From Cristatella mucedo (lineage: Eukaryota; Bryozoa; Phylactolaemata; Cristatellidae), in the NCBI GenBank assembly GCA_009760855.2, contig WPIO01000048.1, forward strand, positions 1,895,001 to 1,959,000: a stretch of 64,000 nucleotides of DNA. The letters run 5' to 3'. Each line of letters begins with the position of its first letter. Position 1 is the stretch's first letter. The translations under genes were made by a program, and so were the position numbers. Shown here piece by piece: positions 9,697 to 23,000 of the stretch. The notes beneath the pieces were generated by a model that did no database searches, had not been told where the DNA came from, and saw nothing but the letters and a program-made list of their open reading frames with translations.

Positions 9697-12600
9697 GTAC
9701 GTGCTGGAAAGCTTTCCATGCCATATGGCAGCTAACTAAAATCTGAGAAATTGTTCGCTTTCGCTCCAGCTATTTTCTTTTAAAGGTTTCTTCAGTGGCG
9801 GGAAACCGCACGCCTTCTTAACGTGTCAGTGTGTAGCCACAGCGGTACCGTCACTTACGTATTTGCCTAGTGCTGTTCCCTATTTGGCTATTTTAGAGCT
9901 TGCTGATGGCTTTTTGGCTGTTGGCTCAACCTGTCATCGTGGATCCCGGTGATTGTGCCTGGGGACTGGTGCCGTGATCGCATTTCAAGGAACTGATAAT
10001 TTAATGGCGGTGTCCTGTTTGCTAGTCGCTCAAGAAGCCTTCGAATGAGCAGAGCGTTCGTCTCCTGTGTGCTGGTACGCATCAGTGGACTAATTTTGCC
10101 ATGAACCAGTGGCAGAAAGCCTATCATACTTCTGGCCGCAGAGCGCGATTTGGGAAGTTGAGACATTGTCTGGACAGTTCAGAGCTTCGGATCGGAGTGC
10201 CCCGTGCTGTCAAGGTCACCCTTAACCTAAAAACATGAGAGGGCTAAACGCGTGCAGGTGACCTTGTGAGCGGGGTTGCAGCCTTTGTATTTTCGGTCTT
10301 GCGATTCGCTCACTACTTTTGGTTCCCGCGACTACTTACACGAAAGTCCAGCTCACCTTCATGTCCTTCGTACAGTAAAGCAGCGTTCATGTGGACTATC
10401 TTGCTTTGGTACTGCCTCTTGTAGGAAGTTGTAACACGGTGGGCTAGCCTCCTAGCTGCACAATAGCTCCACTCACCAGTGATCGTGGGACAATTTCGTG
10501 TCAGTGTCTAGCCACAGCGGTACCGTCACTTACGTATTTGCCTAGTGCTGTTCCCTATTTGGCTATTTTAGAGTTTGCTGGTGGCTTTTTGGCTGTTGGC
10601 TCAACCTGTCATCGTGGATCCCGGTGATTGTGCCTGGGGAGGGAGGTAGGAAAAGGCCATCCCAGTTACACCTCCCTGTAAGTGACTTGTGCTTAAGCTA
10701 AACAATAGGGATCTGTTCTGCTGCTGCCGTTCCAGCCACGTACACCCTGCAACCACCCGGAGCAGCTAGCTTCATTGCCTCACAGCCAAGCTTCGTCAAC
10801 GGTTCACTGGTCAATTTAAACTTGTCCTCGACTGGCTCAACGCCGGCCTGTTGCCTCTGATTCCTATGTGGAGTGTGTGCGTGGTCCCGTAAACTCGCGA
10901 GAAGAGCATCCACGATTTCGCCGGTCTCGTAGTCGGCCATGCCTTTCTAAGCAATGAAGAAGGCGTGCCCTTGACTGCACCAACGATTGTCTGTTCGTGG
11001 CTTCCATCGGTCTTGCCTCCGTCTTGACCAAGAAGTAGAACCACGATCAGCTCATCCGTCGGTCTTGAACCGCCTCCCTATTGTGGCCGGCTAGTGCACC
11101 GAAGTGTCGGAGGCTGGCCATAAGCAAGACCGACCTTTTAAATGTGGCTTCAACCTCTTAAGCTACGTCAAATAGCATTCCCCTGGCTCTGTGTGAGCCT
11201 TAATATCGCAGTGCCTTGGATGCTTGGCGTTTAGTCAGCACATGTGGTTCTGTCACGATTCGTAGTAGTGGCAAGCATGTCAGCAGTGCGAATCATAATT
11301 AAAGAGAATGTTCTGGGTAGATCTCTATGTCGTGTCTTTCTTTCGAATTTTGTACCATTAAATGCAGCTGCCTAGTCCGACATAGGGTTCAAGTTAATGT
11401 CTTGTGAAGAAACTAACTCCTGCCTCGGTGGGCAGTAGCTGCATTCAAAGCACTTATATCGTTAGCCTGCGTATGAGCACCTGTCCTGATAATCCCTCTC
11501 ATCGGTAGATTTTAACCGGATTTACTGCTGTATGCTATTGTGTTTAAAAATTTGCCTTCGCGATTTTGCACCTTTCTTAACGCTTAGCTTTCCCTTTACC
11601 TCAGTGGATTTGTTAATGTGTGGATTGCGTGCTTGCTCGTGAATGATGGCAGTCCCTGTTATTACTCAGGGGTCCTACCAACCAACAGCTCACAGTGCCT
11701 TCTTGTGTGCTATTGCGTGTTTGGCAGTAGGATGCCTTGTTTGTCATAAGCACGTGATCTTTGCTTCTCTTGTCTCTAATTGTAAAGCAACGGTTAGAGT
11801 TTTGGTTTTTGGGGTGCCACATAGACCATTATAATTAATGCCTACTGGTGCATTGGTAAAAGGCTTTTGTGTTGTGTCAACTAATGGGACCGTTTGGCAG
11901 TTGCATTCTGATATTGCCTTATAATAGAGAGCCGACAGTGGCTGCTCATCCAAATGTACTTGCAAGCAAGCTCTAAGCATAACAATGCAGTACTGGAGCA
12001 GTAGTAGCCAGCGAAGAGTGGCCATGAAAGTAAGAGTGCACATATCACCCCCTTTCCCATCCTGTCACTGATTAAAATCTATCGTCTCCCTGGGTAATTA
12101 ATTAGTGTGACCACTTTAATTAATCCCGAGACATCAGGGCAGGTGGGGCACGAATGAAAATGGTCTTTCTCTGACCGTGTGGAATGGAAAGCGATCATGT
12201 GGGAAGCTTGGTGGTATCCCTGTTTCTTTTAGGCTATCGCGAAGTTGTACTGTGCATGTGTGTAGTGCGGTCTTCCAAGTTTTCCCAGTGAAATTGCATC
12301 CTTGTTAAGGTTTGTGCATCAGATGTCGCCCATTATTTACATGTCGCTACTATCTCATAAAGTTACAAGATAATTTTGCTGGTCTGTGTATTTAAGTGTA
12401 TTTTAGTAGCTGTTTTTTCCAATGCTCATGATGTACTTGATATATAAGCTTGCCGATGGCAGATCTGTGCTTGTACAAGTCGGGAGGATGAAGGGTGTTG
12501 GCTCACTTGTGCTCTGTTCATGAGTGAAGTTATTATGCGGATCTCCTTTCCATTGCAGGCATGTTGATGCGATGACTTTGTCATTGCTTTTCATGGGTGT

Positions 12601-15600
12601 TCTTTGCTTGCTTGTGAAATTTGTTGATTACGCCTAGCAAAACAGCTAAGTGTGAATGGTAGGCTCTTGCCTCTTGGGGTGTGTACTCCTATACCAAGTG
12701 ATGTGTGGGCTTCTAATCAAATCAGCTGTAGCTGTACAACATATTCACTTGCAAATAGTCTGTATATCCGAAATGAGACTTAGAATGTGGCCTTTTACTT
12801 GGTCAGCTGTCTCAAGAAGGGTTGTTGGCTACCCAGCTGCAAATGCAAGTAAAAATAGGAAAATGCCGAGTCTTATAAAACGTTAGTACTGTAATGAGTA
12901 ACATGGTGTGCACACCAATGCATTGGTTCAGTGGGGCTTTTATGGCAGCTTATCTGCTTGCTTTTCTCTGTGGCGGCACCTTTAGCCATCCTGATCACAT
13001 GGATTGTCAATTCGTCCTTTTGTAAGTGCATGCCAATGTGTGTGCTAGAGCTTGGCTGGTATTATGATTGTGAGCCAATTGCAAGTGAGAAGCACTGACG
13101 TCCAATCTGTAGTCTGTGGTGACACAGGTCTTGTAGACAGCAAATACGTGCAGCGTACTAAGAGCCACCGGCACGGTGTCACCTAGACGACACGTGTCGC
13201 TCAAAGTTGGTTAGTTGCTTTCTTAGCTGCTTTTGCGAATGCTGTCTTGGGTAGAACAACGGGGTGTGGTTATCAAGCGCGGTGTTTGGGGAATTCTGTT
13301 CACTGGAAGTTGATATTGGGTGGCCTCCCAGTCAGTTCAGCTGATCGTGCCTGCTTAGCAAGCTTCTCTGCTGCCCCACGGGAGGATCCCAGCAGTGTGG
13401 CTCGTGTAGCTGCATAGAAAGGAGGCAAGCGAGTGCAGTATAGAGCTGCCGCCTGGCTTGCCCCCTTGCCCTGTAGTGCAAGTCCTTGAGTCGCGATCGG
13501 GTCGCAGCTGTTGCAGAAGATAGGTTGACGGTGTCTGCTTAGTCTCTGTGGTGGCCATCGCAACACAGAGCCTGTCGCCGGGGAACATGCTAGCCCGGAC
13601 CTGTCTTAATGGCTTTGTGGAGACAGATTGAGATACATTACATTTCATTACTTGCTCGAAGCTGCTCATAAATAAGCCTACCATCGACGATTGCATTGAC
13701 AGGCGTTTACCCCTGCTCTGAAGCGACTTTCATGCTACTCGCTTCCTCGATTACCTTTCCTAGTTTGCTATGCTTTCCACGTTCTCTTGATTGCATAAGC
13801 TGAAGTCGGTTGGCTACCGAATACGAACCCGAAGCTGCTCAGACTTTGAGTGCCCCATAGCAAGCATTCCATAGCTCAGCATCCTGCCGTCCTGGTTTGG
13901 CTCAAGGGTTAAAGTGATCCAAATGATAAGTGCCTAGAAAAGGGATTGTGTTCTCAGGGGCGCTATATAAATGTGTTATTATTATTATTATTATGAAGTC
14001 CTCTTCTTATTTGACCAAGGCCACGGGCTCAACCCCTTCGGCATATGCGATGGGCCTAGATAAAATGTATACACGTTAATTTATTTGGATCCACTTAGTC
14101 CAAGTGGCTTTGGCTGGTGTAGCAGGCTATGATGTGTCGCATTGAGCAAGGTCTCTACTGCGATCGATCGCACTTGGTCTCTAGGCGTCGGCTGGTGGTA
14201 TTTCAGCGCTTGCACAGTGTCTCACATGTTGGCCTGCATGTGAAAAGGCGTGGCTGCTCACTCCCTCCCGGGTTTCGTTCGTCCCTGTTCTCGTGTGACC
14301 CGCTGCACACAATTGGCGACACACAGACAGACAGCCGCTGCCTTGTGCTGCTGCTTAGGAGGCGGCGGCAAAGGTCGGCACAGAGGAGGAGCCTAAGCCA
14401 GCAGAAGAGGCTTCGGCAGCAGCCGCTGCCAGCGACAAAGCGCCTGCCGCAGCCGCCGGCGGCAGCCAAAAGAGCAGCGCAAAGGTGAACAACGGCAAGC
14501 CTCCTGCCAACAAGGCCAAGGTCTCTTCTGCCGACGTCGAGGCAAGCAGCGGCAGCAGCAGTGCCGATGACAAAGAAGGCAAAGAGGCGGACGACGAGAG
14601 CGACGAGGAGGAGGAAGAAGAGCCCAGGCGTACGTGTGCTTCCTTCCTCCCTCTCTGCCCGTTGCCACTCAGGGCAGAGACTGTCGGCGCTAGCGAGAGG
14701 CGCTCGTGTCGTGCCGATCACGCTCCCGTTTGCTATTGCAGTCGGCCTTCTGGAGAAGCCGATAGAAATAGAATCGGGGAAGCGAGAGCGGAAAAAGGTG
14801 GAGCGCCTCTCAGAGCAGCTGTCGGCAGCGGTGGCCTCGCCCTCCGAGAGGAAGTCGGTGGTGGCCGCTGAAGGCAGTGGCCAGAAGCTCGGCGACTGTC
14901 CGGAAAGTGAGTGCTGTTCTCCCTCGTTCCCTGCTTTTCTGTCTCACCTCTTACTACTCGTCGAGCGCTATGCGAGTCTCCCGGTCTTCCCTCTTGCACT
15001 TCGTCGCTCTCTCTAGCCCAGACTGCCGACGGGTGTGCCATCCATGCGGCTAAGGGGAATTTTCACTTGGGTCTGTGCGTGCGGCCTCCATGCTTTCTCT
15101 GCTTGCGACAGAGCCGACTCTTGCGTCTGCCTGAGCTGCCCCCAGTTACAGGGGGGGGGGGAGCTCGTCTGTCGATAGCTGCTTCTCCAAAGCGCGAGTA
15201 TGTCTTTCCTCCTGCAGATCTGAATCGACAAGACCCGGTGCATTTTCTTATGCCACGATGGGAAAGGACGAGGAGCCGGCCATTTTGCCGATGAAAATAT
15301 CGTATATAATATAGTTACTCTCTCTCTCCCTCTGTCTCTCTCTTTTCTCTCTCTCGGCATTAACATTTGCTCTCAGTTTGTGCGGTTGACTTGCGGACGT
15401 TCGTGTGCTGTAGCAGCCCCACATTCGCCCCCTGTGTAGGCCATTGATTATGATGCATTGATTTTGCAAGCACTTTTCAGTTTGCATCACCAAAGTTCGC
15501 CCCATAAGGTCATGTTTCTGGTGAACAGCAACTCAAAATTGCATCAAAGAACGTTGTATTTGTTAGCAAGAGTTGCCAACTTTGTCACAACAAAAGTGCC

Positions 15601-16932
15601 ACTGAGCTGCTGTTCTTAGCCATATTTCCTCTTTGTATAGCCTGCATTTGTGGGGGGGGGGCACTTGTGAAGGAACTCTGTGCCCCTACCTAGTCCTCTG
15701 CGCCAGCATCATTAATTGTTCAGGGTATGTGCTGTTCCTAGTCATTCATGTAGCATTGCTGCTGCGGTCATCGTAGTTGGGCTTCGTCTTTCCGCTGTTG
15801 GAATATTGGAGCTTTCAAACTTATTATAGTGCCCCTAAACCTGTCATGGTCTTGGTGTGTTAAATATTGGCTTCTTGAGCTCTGTGCAAAGCTGAAGCCG
15901 GTGGAAGGCTGCTTATGCGTTGGGTTTTTCCATGCTAAACATCCAACCATATCGTGCTGGTGCTGTTAGCTGCCGCTTCTGTGATCCTCACAGCTTAGCT
16001 CTCAGTGTACCAGTTTGTGTACATACCCGCACGGCTTCCTACGCATGTACACGTCTATTTGCTGTTTGTTCTAGTTGAACATGAAATCCAGAAGCAGGGA
16101 GCAGACGACCTGAAGACGTTGCACCGGGTACTCTTCGGCCGGCCTGGAGCAGTAAGATATTAGTCTGCCTAATGCTTAAGTGGGGCACGCAGCAGAGGAT
16201 GTGCATGCATTTCCGCTGCTAATGGAAGCTTCTGAACTATGCTGCCACTCAAAAAGCACCGTGCATGGTATAATCACACCGCACTCGGAGCGGTGTGTAT
16301 TTAAAAGATAAAAGATGGCTGTCTCTGGCAAGATAGGAACCAAAAAGTGATCAGTGCACGGGGGGGGGGATAGTGCTTGCTCTGCTTCTGCCCCTGTGAG
16401 CACTATGCAGTCAAGTTCTTTCTCGCTTGAACGGCCGCAGGGCATGCACCAGCCCGGTGCCTCCTCTCACGTGCACATTTTGCCGGCGAGTGGAGCTTGA
16501 AGTTCCGGTGCGCTCTGCGCTGTACCTGACGTTGGTCGGTCGGTCGGCTTTCAGCGGTCGCTCGTTTCGTCGTTTGGCTTTCATTCGGCTTTCTTTTGCA
16601 TTAAAGGCCTCGGAGGTGAAGCGAAACATCCGGAGATTTTGCGGTTACACTTTCGAGAAGGACAGCGATGAGTACACCAAGAAGCTGGACTTTCTTCTCA
16701 GGTGTGCTGCCCTCTGCGTCGGACCTGGCGCTCGCAGCGCCAGGTCCGACGCTCCATTGCCTCAGCTGGACAGAGCGAGAGCATGGGAGCCCGAGGGGTA
16801 CTTTTTTTAGAGATCGGGTACTCGTTTAGCTGAGCCTGGCAGCGTAATGTTAGCCTCGACGGCCCCCACGTAGCTGTGTCGAGTGGGTCTGCAAACTTAG
16901 CCGGCCATTTCTTGCCGATCGTTGTAACAAAT

Positions 16933-17026
<94 letters not shown>

Positions 17027-20000
17027 TGTGTACATCGTGTTAGTCTTTGATTTCTCCGTGCCACTGCTCTACACTGGTGAGCTTGCTCCCTAGATGTAGT
17101 GCCGGTTTGTGTTACCCTGCCACCATGTTGCTTTTACAGGTCAACCACCACACTGAGCCTCAAAGCTTTGTGTGGCATTCTTGCTCAGGAGCGTAGTGGC
17201 ACCAAGGAGCAGATGGCCGAGAGAGTGGTGGACTTCCTGCTCAGTCCCAAGAGCTCTGGCAAGTTGCCGAAGAAATCGAAGAGAGGTGCTTATAACCGTC
17301 ATCTACATTCTGCTTGTTTTGCTGCTCGTTGTGTAGCCAAACTTGTGCAGTCCTTGGTGATGCTTCAAAGTGTATGTGTGCGAGCACTTTAGGTTTGTAT
17401 GTGCTCATGAGCATGGTCTTGTGGAAGTTTCTCTTCACGTTCTTTGCTTGAAGGTTTACAATAAGTGCTGGAGTAGGATACCTAGAAAGGGCCGATGAAC
17501 CTGGGAAATAGGTCTGGTCACCGCCGTTACTCTACAGGGCCGTATATGGTTAAAATAGCGGGCATCAAGTGAAAAACCGATTGACTCATCCCGAATCTTT
17601 CCACTGCCATCGTTTTTCTTCCACGTCGCCTTTAGTGCAGTAGGTGTCCTGTTCAAACTTAAACTAGACTTGTGTGTCGTTTTTAACTAAAGAATGCTGA
17701 ATTGCAGTGACATGTAGTGTGTAGTCTGAGCATCGGTAGTACTGTTTACCTGCTTGGTCTCAGCTGAATATACACTGATATGCTGATTCCTTACCTTCCT
17801 GTGCTCTTGCTCTTTCGTTTCTTTGGACGTCAACATCGCCCGTGGCTGATCTTCTACAGTAAACAGATATATCTTTTACAATAGATGTTTCTTAAGAATC
17901 GGATAGTGTATAGCCAATGTTTGACAGGCAGGTGAAGTCATGAACTTACTCATGGGAATTTCATATGTCCATCAACCAAGGGCAAAGCTAGCTAGCACTC
18001 GGTTTGAGTTATGCTTCTGCTATCCAAATGCCCCGCCTAAATACTTATTGCAATTACCTGTCGTCTTTGGTTTGCAGCCTGCTGTTTTGCTGTCTTTGTT
18101 TTAGTCCGTTCATGCTGTCTACAATCCATCTCACCAGTTAGCCCCAGGAATTTCCCCTTATATTGAATATGTGGATGTCCAAAGACTGGCTTGTGGCCAC
18201 TTCTGCTGTACAGCAGAATCATTAGGTTGTTAGGGGTTTGAATGTTAAATAAGGTTAATACATAAATCCTGTGTGTGTAGAAGAGGCATTTTTTGAAGAT
18301 CCGCCTTTAAGTGAGGATCAGTCTACCACTCTGCCAACAGTTCAGCTCCAACTTCCTAGCGGCTGTTCGTTGTTTCGAATAGCATTAAAGGGTTTCTATC
18401 AAGTTTGGTGTTGTCATAAATAAAGTAATGATAGGCTGATTTAGCAGTATTTATAGTGAGAAGTGGCAGAAAGACCCCTAGCGGCTTTAATGTTTTTGCA
18501 GCTTGTACTAAGTGTACTACTGAATTGCCAGCTAGAGGACTCACGACCTGGTGCTGAGGTAATAAAAGTAGAGTCTCTAGATTTTAGGGCTGCCGACTAC
18601 TAAGGTTATGTAAGTCACATATTCATAATAGTTATTCGAGAGCTTGAGCCGTTCAGCGTTCGTTTATGACTTCACCCAACGTGGATTTTTGTTTTTGATA
18701 AGCGTGAAGAGCGAGTTGCTTTGAAAAATGCACTTTTCACTTTGCGGCAGGCGCTTTGTCTGGGAATGCAGATTTTTGAGCCCATCATCGTGGTGTTAGA
18801 GCCGTATAGTCGAGTAGGGCGACAGACCTCTGTGCGCAGGCTTTGTATGGCCTACTTTCTGATTTAGGCTTTGCAGTCGGTTTAGATCTTGATGTTGGTT
18901 CAAGCATTTGTGACATCCCGTCTGATCTGTCCTCAGCTTATTCGAGCTGACACTGCTACCACAAACCACATGTTCATGCTTCTTTTACAGCATGGGTACA
19001 TTGCTTAAAACAGGATTAGGTTCTTTGGTAGCTCTATTCGGACATATTATCGCAATTACCTCAGCAATTATGAGCTACCCTCTGCAAAGAAATCACGCCT
19101 CTTTAGCGACTCCTGCGTTAATTTGGCTGTGAAGTCGATGCTTTAGTGCTACAAGATGGTGCCGAGCATCCGAGTAATGGCGATGATTCCTTGTAGAGAC
19201 AGCTGTTCTTTCACCCTGCTTTTTAGCTGCTGCTGCTGCATGTAGCTCGACCAGCTGACATGTTCACGATTGTTGTGCCCGGTACTTAACTGGAAATTGT
19301 ATTTAGTTCCATCGGAATTTGCTTGGTTGTTGATGCAGGCACGTCATACAGCCTGGAGCACAGCAGGTTTGTGATCGCTGGCCAGACCTGCCTGCACATG
19401 CATGGGCAGCTAGTTTTTCGGTTGGACAGGGTGGAGCAGGAGATTAAAACGGGCGGCCGTTGACTGCGCACATGGCTCTACCGGTGGCCGAGTCCTGCAG
19501 CAGGCAAGCCCGTGTTGCCCTCTGCAAGCAGGGCTGGCGATTGCCATTAAGGCTCTTCTGCCGCCATGTAAATGAGGCTTTTGAATCGATTAACTTTACC
19601 GGGCTTGTTGTAATGTCATGTGCACTAGTGCAGGGCAGCAGTAGTCCCCCTTCCTTTCCCAGTCCCCCTCCCGCACCTCGTTAGCTCGCAGGCTTAGACA
19701 AGAGAGAGCTTGCGCAGTCGCCTGCGCAGGCACTGCCGTGTGTTGGTCGGCGTTGCCACCGCCGGTGCTTTTTGGTGACAGCGTTTGTCGCTTGCGCTGT
19801 CGTGCTGTTGGTAAGCCCAAGCAAAAATGATGTTCTCAAACTAGGCAGAGGCAAAGGCCAGAGGAAGGCCAGAGCATCCGGCAGCAGCGGTGGTAGCAGC
19901 AGTGCAAAAGAAGGGAGGAAGAGAAAATCAAAAGCCAGTGACGAGCAGGCCGACGACAAGGACGACAGTGGCAGCGATGCCGACGGCGAAGCAGAGGACG

Positions 20001-23000
20001 GCGGCGCCGACAGCAAGGCAGAGGACGGCGACGACGATGGCAAGCCGGCAGCCAGCAAGGCTAGCGAGAAAGCTGAGCCCAAGCCTCCCAAGGTCGGTGG
20101 CACTCTCCCTCCCTTCTTCCCTCTCCCTCTCTCTTTTTTTGTAATGTATCTCTGTCTGTAACTCCGCAAAGCCATAGAGGCTATGTGGGCGTTACGCATG
20201 TGAGTTTTGTATACCCCACTCACAGCCTAAGCGGCTTTCGGTGCGCATTCGGTGGCCAACAGACTTCGGCTCACGAAGCAAAGAGAAAGTGGGAAGCATA
20301 GCAGAGTCAGGAGAGTAGTTGAGACAGTGAGTAGCGTGGAAGTAGCAGCTCAGGACCGCTGAAAAGGATGAGCCATGGTCGGCAGCAGGAGAGTAGTTGT
20401 CGTTGCGCAAGAATTGTGAAAGCGAGTTCCACAGACTAGGACCTGCAGAGCTGAAGCTTCTGTTGCCAACGGTCTTTGAGCAGAGGAATGAAACAGCTAA
20501 TTTGTTGTCCACACAGGACCTTGGGGCACGAACAGGCTGAAACTGATGCAGCAGTTCAGCTAGGTACAAAGGAGCCAAGCCGTGGTGGGCCTTGTGGGTC
20601 AGCCTAAGAACTTTGCTCTGTATTCTTTGCTCAACCGGCAACTATCCTAGCTCTTTCAGCAAAGGAGACACGTGCTCAAACCGCTGGGACTTGAAGACCA
20701 GCCTTGTAGCCATATTCATAGTCCGCTGTAGTGGCATAATAGCTTTCTTTGGTAGCCCAGCCAAAAGGGAATTACAAGAATCAAGCCGAGACAGAACTAA
20801 GGAGCTAGTTGAAGTTTTTACAAGCCACTGTGGGAGACAGCTCCTAATCTTGGATAGGGATGGAATGTGATGGCTAGCTGTAGAAGCAGTCTTCTGAATG
20901 AAGCTTTTAAAATTTATGCAGCAATCGAAAACGACACCTAGATTTCGAGCACGTGGTGATGGTCGCACGACAGCATTACCAATTTGAAGAGCAAAGCCTT
21001 TTAATCCAGCCACACGCTTAAGGTGTCCTATGAGCAGCAGTTCGATTGTAGCGTCATTTAGTTTCAAGAAGTTTTCGAACATTCAGTCAAGCATTCAGTT
21101 TCTCAGTTGCTGCAGCTGATTCCGGTGGTTTGAATGACATACAGCCGAGTATCGTCAGCATAAAAGTGATATCCTACTTCATGGGTCTTAGTCACTTTTC
21201 CTAGAGGTCGAGTATAAATGGACAACAGCATGGGACCGAGTACGGACCCTTGAGAGATTCCACAGGTGACCCTTTTCTTGTATGGGACCTGACCCCCACA
21301 CGACACGGATTGAACACGATCAGACAAGTACGATTTAAACCACGCCAGTGCTTCGTCTGCCAGACCGATAGTTCTCAATCGTTCAAGTAGAACATCGTGG
21401 TCAATGGTGTCGAAGGCAGCTCACAGATCTAGCAGAGCCTAGGGTATTGACCTTCTTGTCATCGTTGCCACATTGAATGTCATTGTTAACGTGGAGGAGA
21501 GCAGTTTCAGTGGAGTGCTGCCTCTTGAACCCTGATCGAAATTATTCTTACATTTCATTCTTTTCAATATGTTCAACCAGTTAGCGACAATTTTTTCAAG
21601 AGTCTTAGATAAGGAAGGAGGGAAACTGGGCGATGGTTTACAAGGACCTCTGTATCTAATCCAGGCTGGTTAAGTATGAGAATCGGTTACCGACTTGAAG
21701 GACTTGGGTACAACCCTTCCTCTAAAGAAGCATTACAAATCTCGGTTGTGGCAGGGCTAAGTGAAGACTGCAGAGATGATGTTATAGAGTCGACAGCAGG
21801 CAAACTCTTTTTACTAAACCTTATTATGGTAGCCACATCGCATGCAGAAACCTCTAAAAACCTGTTCATGAAGATCGCAGGTTGTGATTGCACAATTGAT
21901 TTACTCTGAGGGCGTTTTGTGGAGGTGCGAATGTGCACCATTTTTTAGTCAAGAAAGCTGAAAACCTTTCGGCTGAGCCGTTGATATCTGGGGAGTCAGG
22001 CCTTTCAGCATTGGCCAGTAAGCTGTTTGCTGTCTTATAAATCTGTTTAGGGTCCGACTTGCCTGAGTTCAGTTTTCGAGTGAAAAAGAGAAGTCCTGGC
22101 TTTTTTAAGCTTCTGGGTGTAAACTCGAAGGAAGTCTTTTAAAATGACTAGATCTGCATCAGATCCTGATTTCTTAAAACGTCGCTGAAGCCTGTGCTTA
22201 ACACGGCACATCTTTTTAATTTTTTTTGTAAATTGAAAGAAATCTCAGCGACTCGGTACATGGATAGAGTGAACGGGAGCATGCTTGTCAAGAGCACCCT
22301 TTGAGTGTCATGTTCACTGCATCAGTGAGGGTATCGAGGCTGGCGGTCGAGTCTGGGTGCAGATCAAGAAGACCTGCATCAGATTTCAAAAATGTGTCTA
22401 TGTCAATGCTTTTGAAGTTCTGTCGTTGGGTAAGTTGGACAATACCCGGTAGTACAACAGAGCAAGAACAGTGAACGAGACCGAACAATGATAGCAGACA
22501 TTCAAATGAGTGGATCTGGCTGTTAATAGGGTTGTCAACATGAATATTGGAGTCTCCAGCAATCAGTAACGGTCTGTCACACACAAGTATTTTAGCCAGA
22601 ACTCCGAAAACTCCTCTATAAACAAGTTTAGACAGCCAGATGGAGGTAGGCATATATCACAACAGTGAGAGGTATTGTCTTTGAAGACTGCACATCTTAT
22701 GGCCAAATGATTCGCGAACAACAATTGCAACCACGCCACCAACCTTGTGAGAACGTACGAACTGATAGAATGAGAACCCGGGTGGGGTTGTCTCAGATAT
22801 GCAGCTACTGGAACAAGGCATCGTCAAAGTTTCGGCAAGCAAAAAATGCATCTAGCTTCTCTTATGCCTCTTTTTTTGTCTGTCGTTACCGTGTTGCACC
22901 TTGGACTGGTGCTGGGGCAGAGTGGGTCCAGCGCCTGCGTGCCCTCACTGCCACGCACTGTTGCAGGAGTCCCCCAAAAAGAAAGCCGATAACAAATCAC

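Noticed and set aside
9822..10640. LTR retrotransposon in miniature
   Set aside because: The 144-bp repeats lack TG...CA ends, a polypurine tract and a matching target duplication; kept only as a direct repeat.
14203..14721. Long minus-strand open frame over DEK exon 2
   Set aside because: Antisense shadow of GC-rich Ala/Glu codons; no family resemblance.
16850..17035. Minus-strand open frame of alternating Thr-His
   Set aside because: It is only the translation of the (GT)45 microsatellite.
19681..20223. Long minus-strand Ser/Leu-rich open frame
   Set aside because: Antisense shadow of DEK exon 7, whose Lys/Asp/Glu codons give few stops on the other strand.
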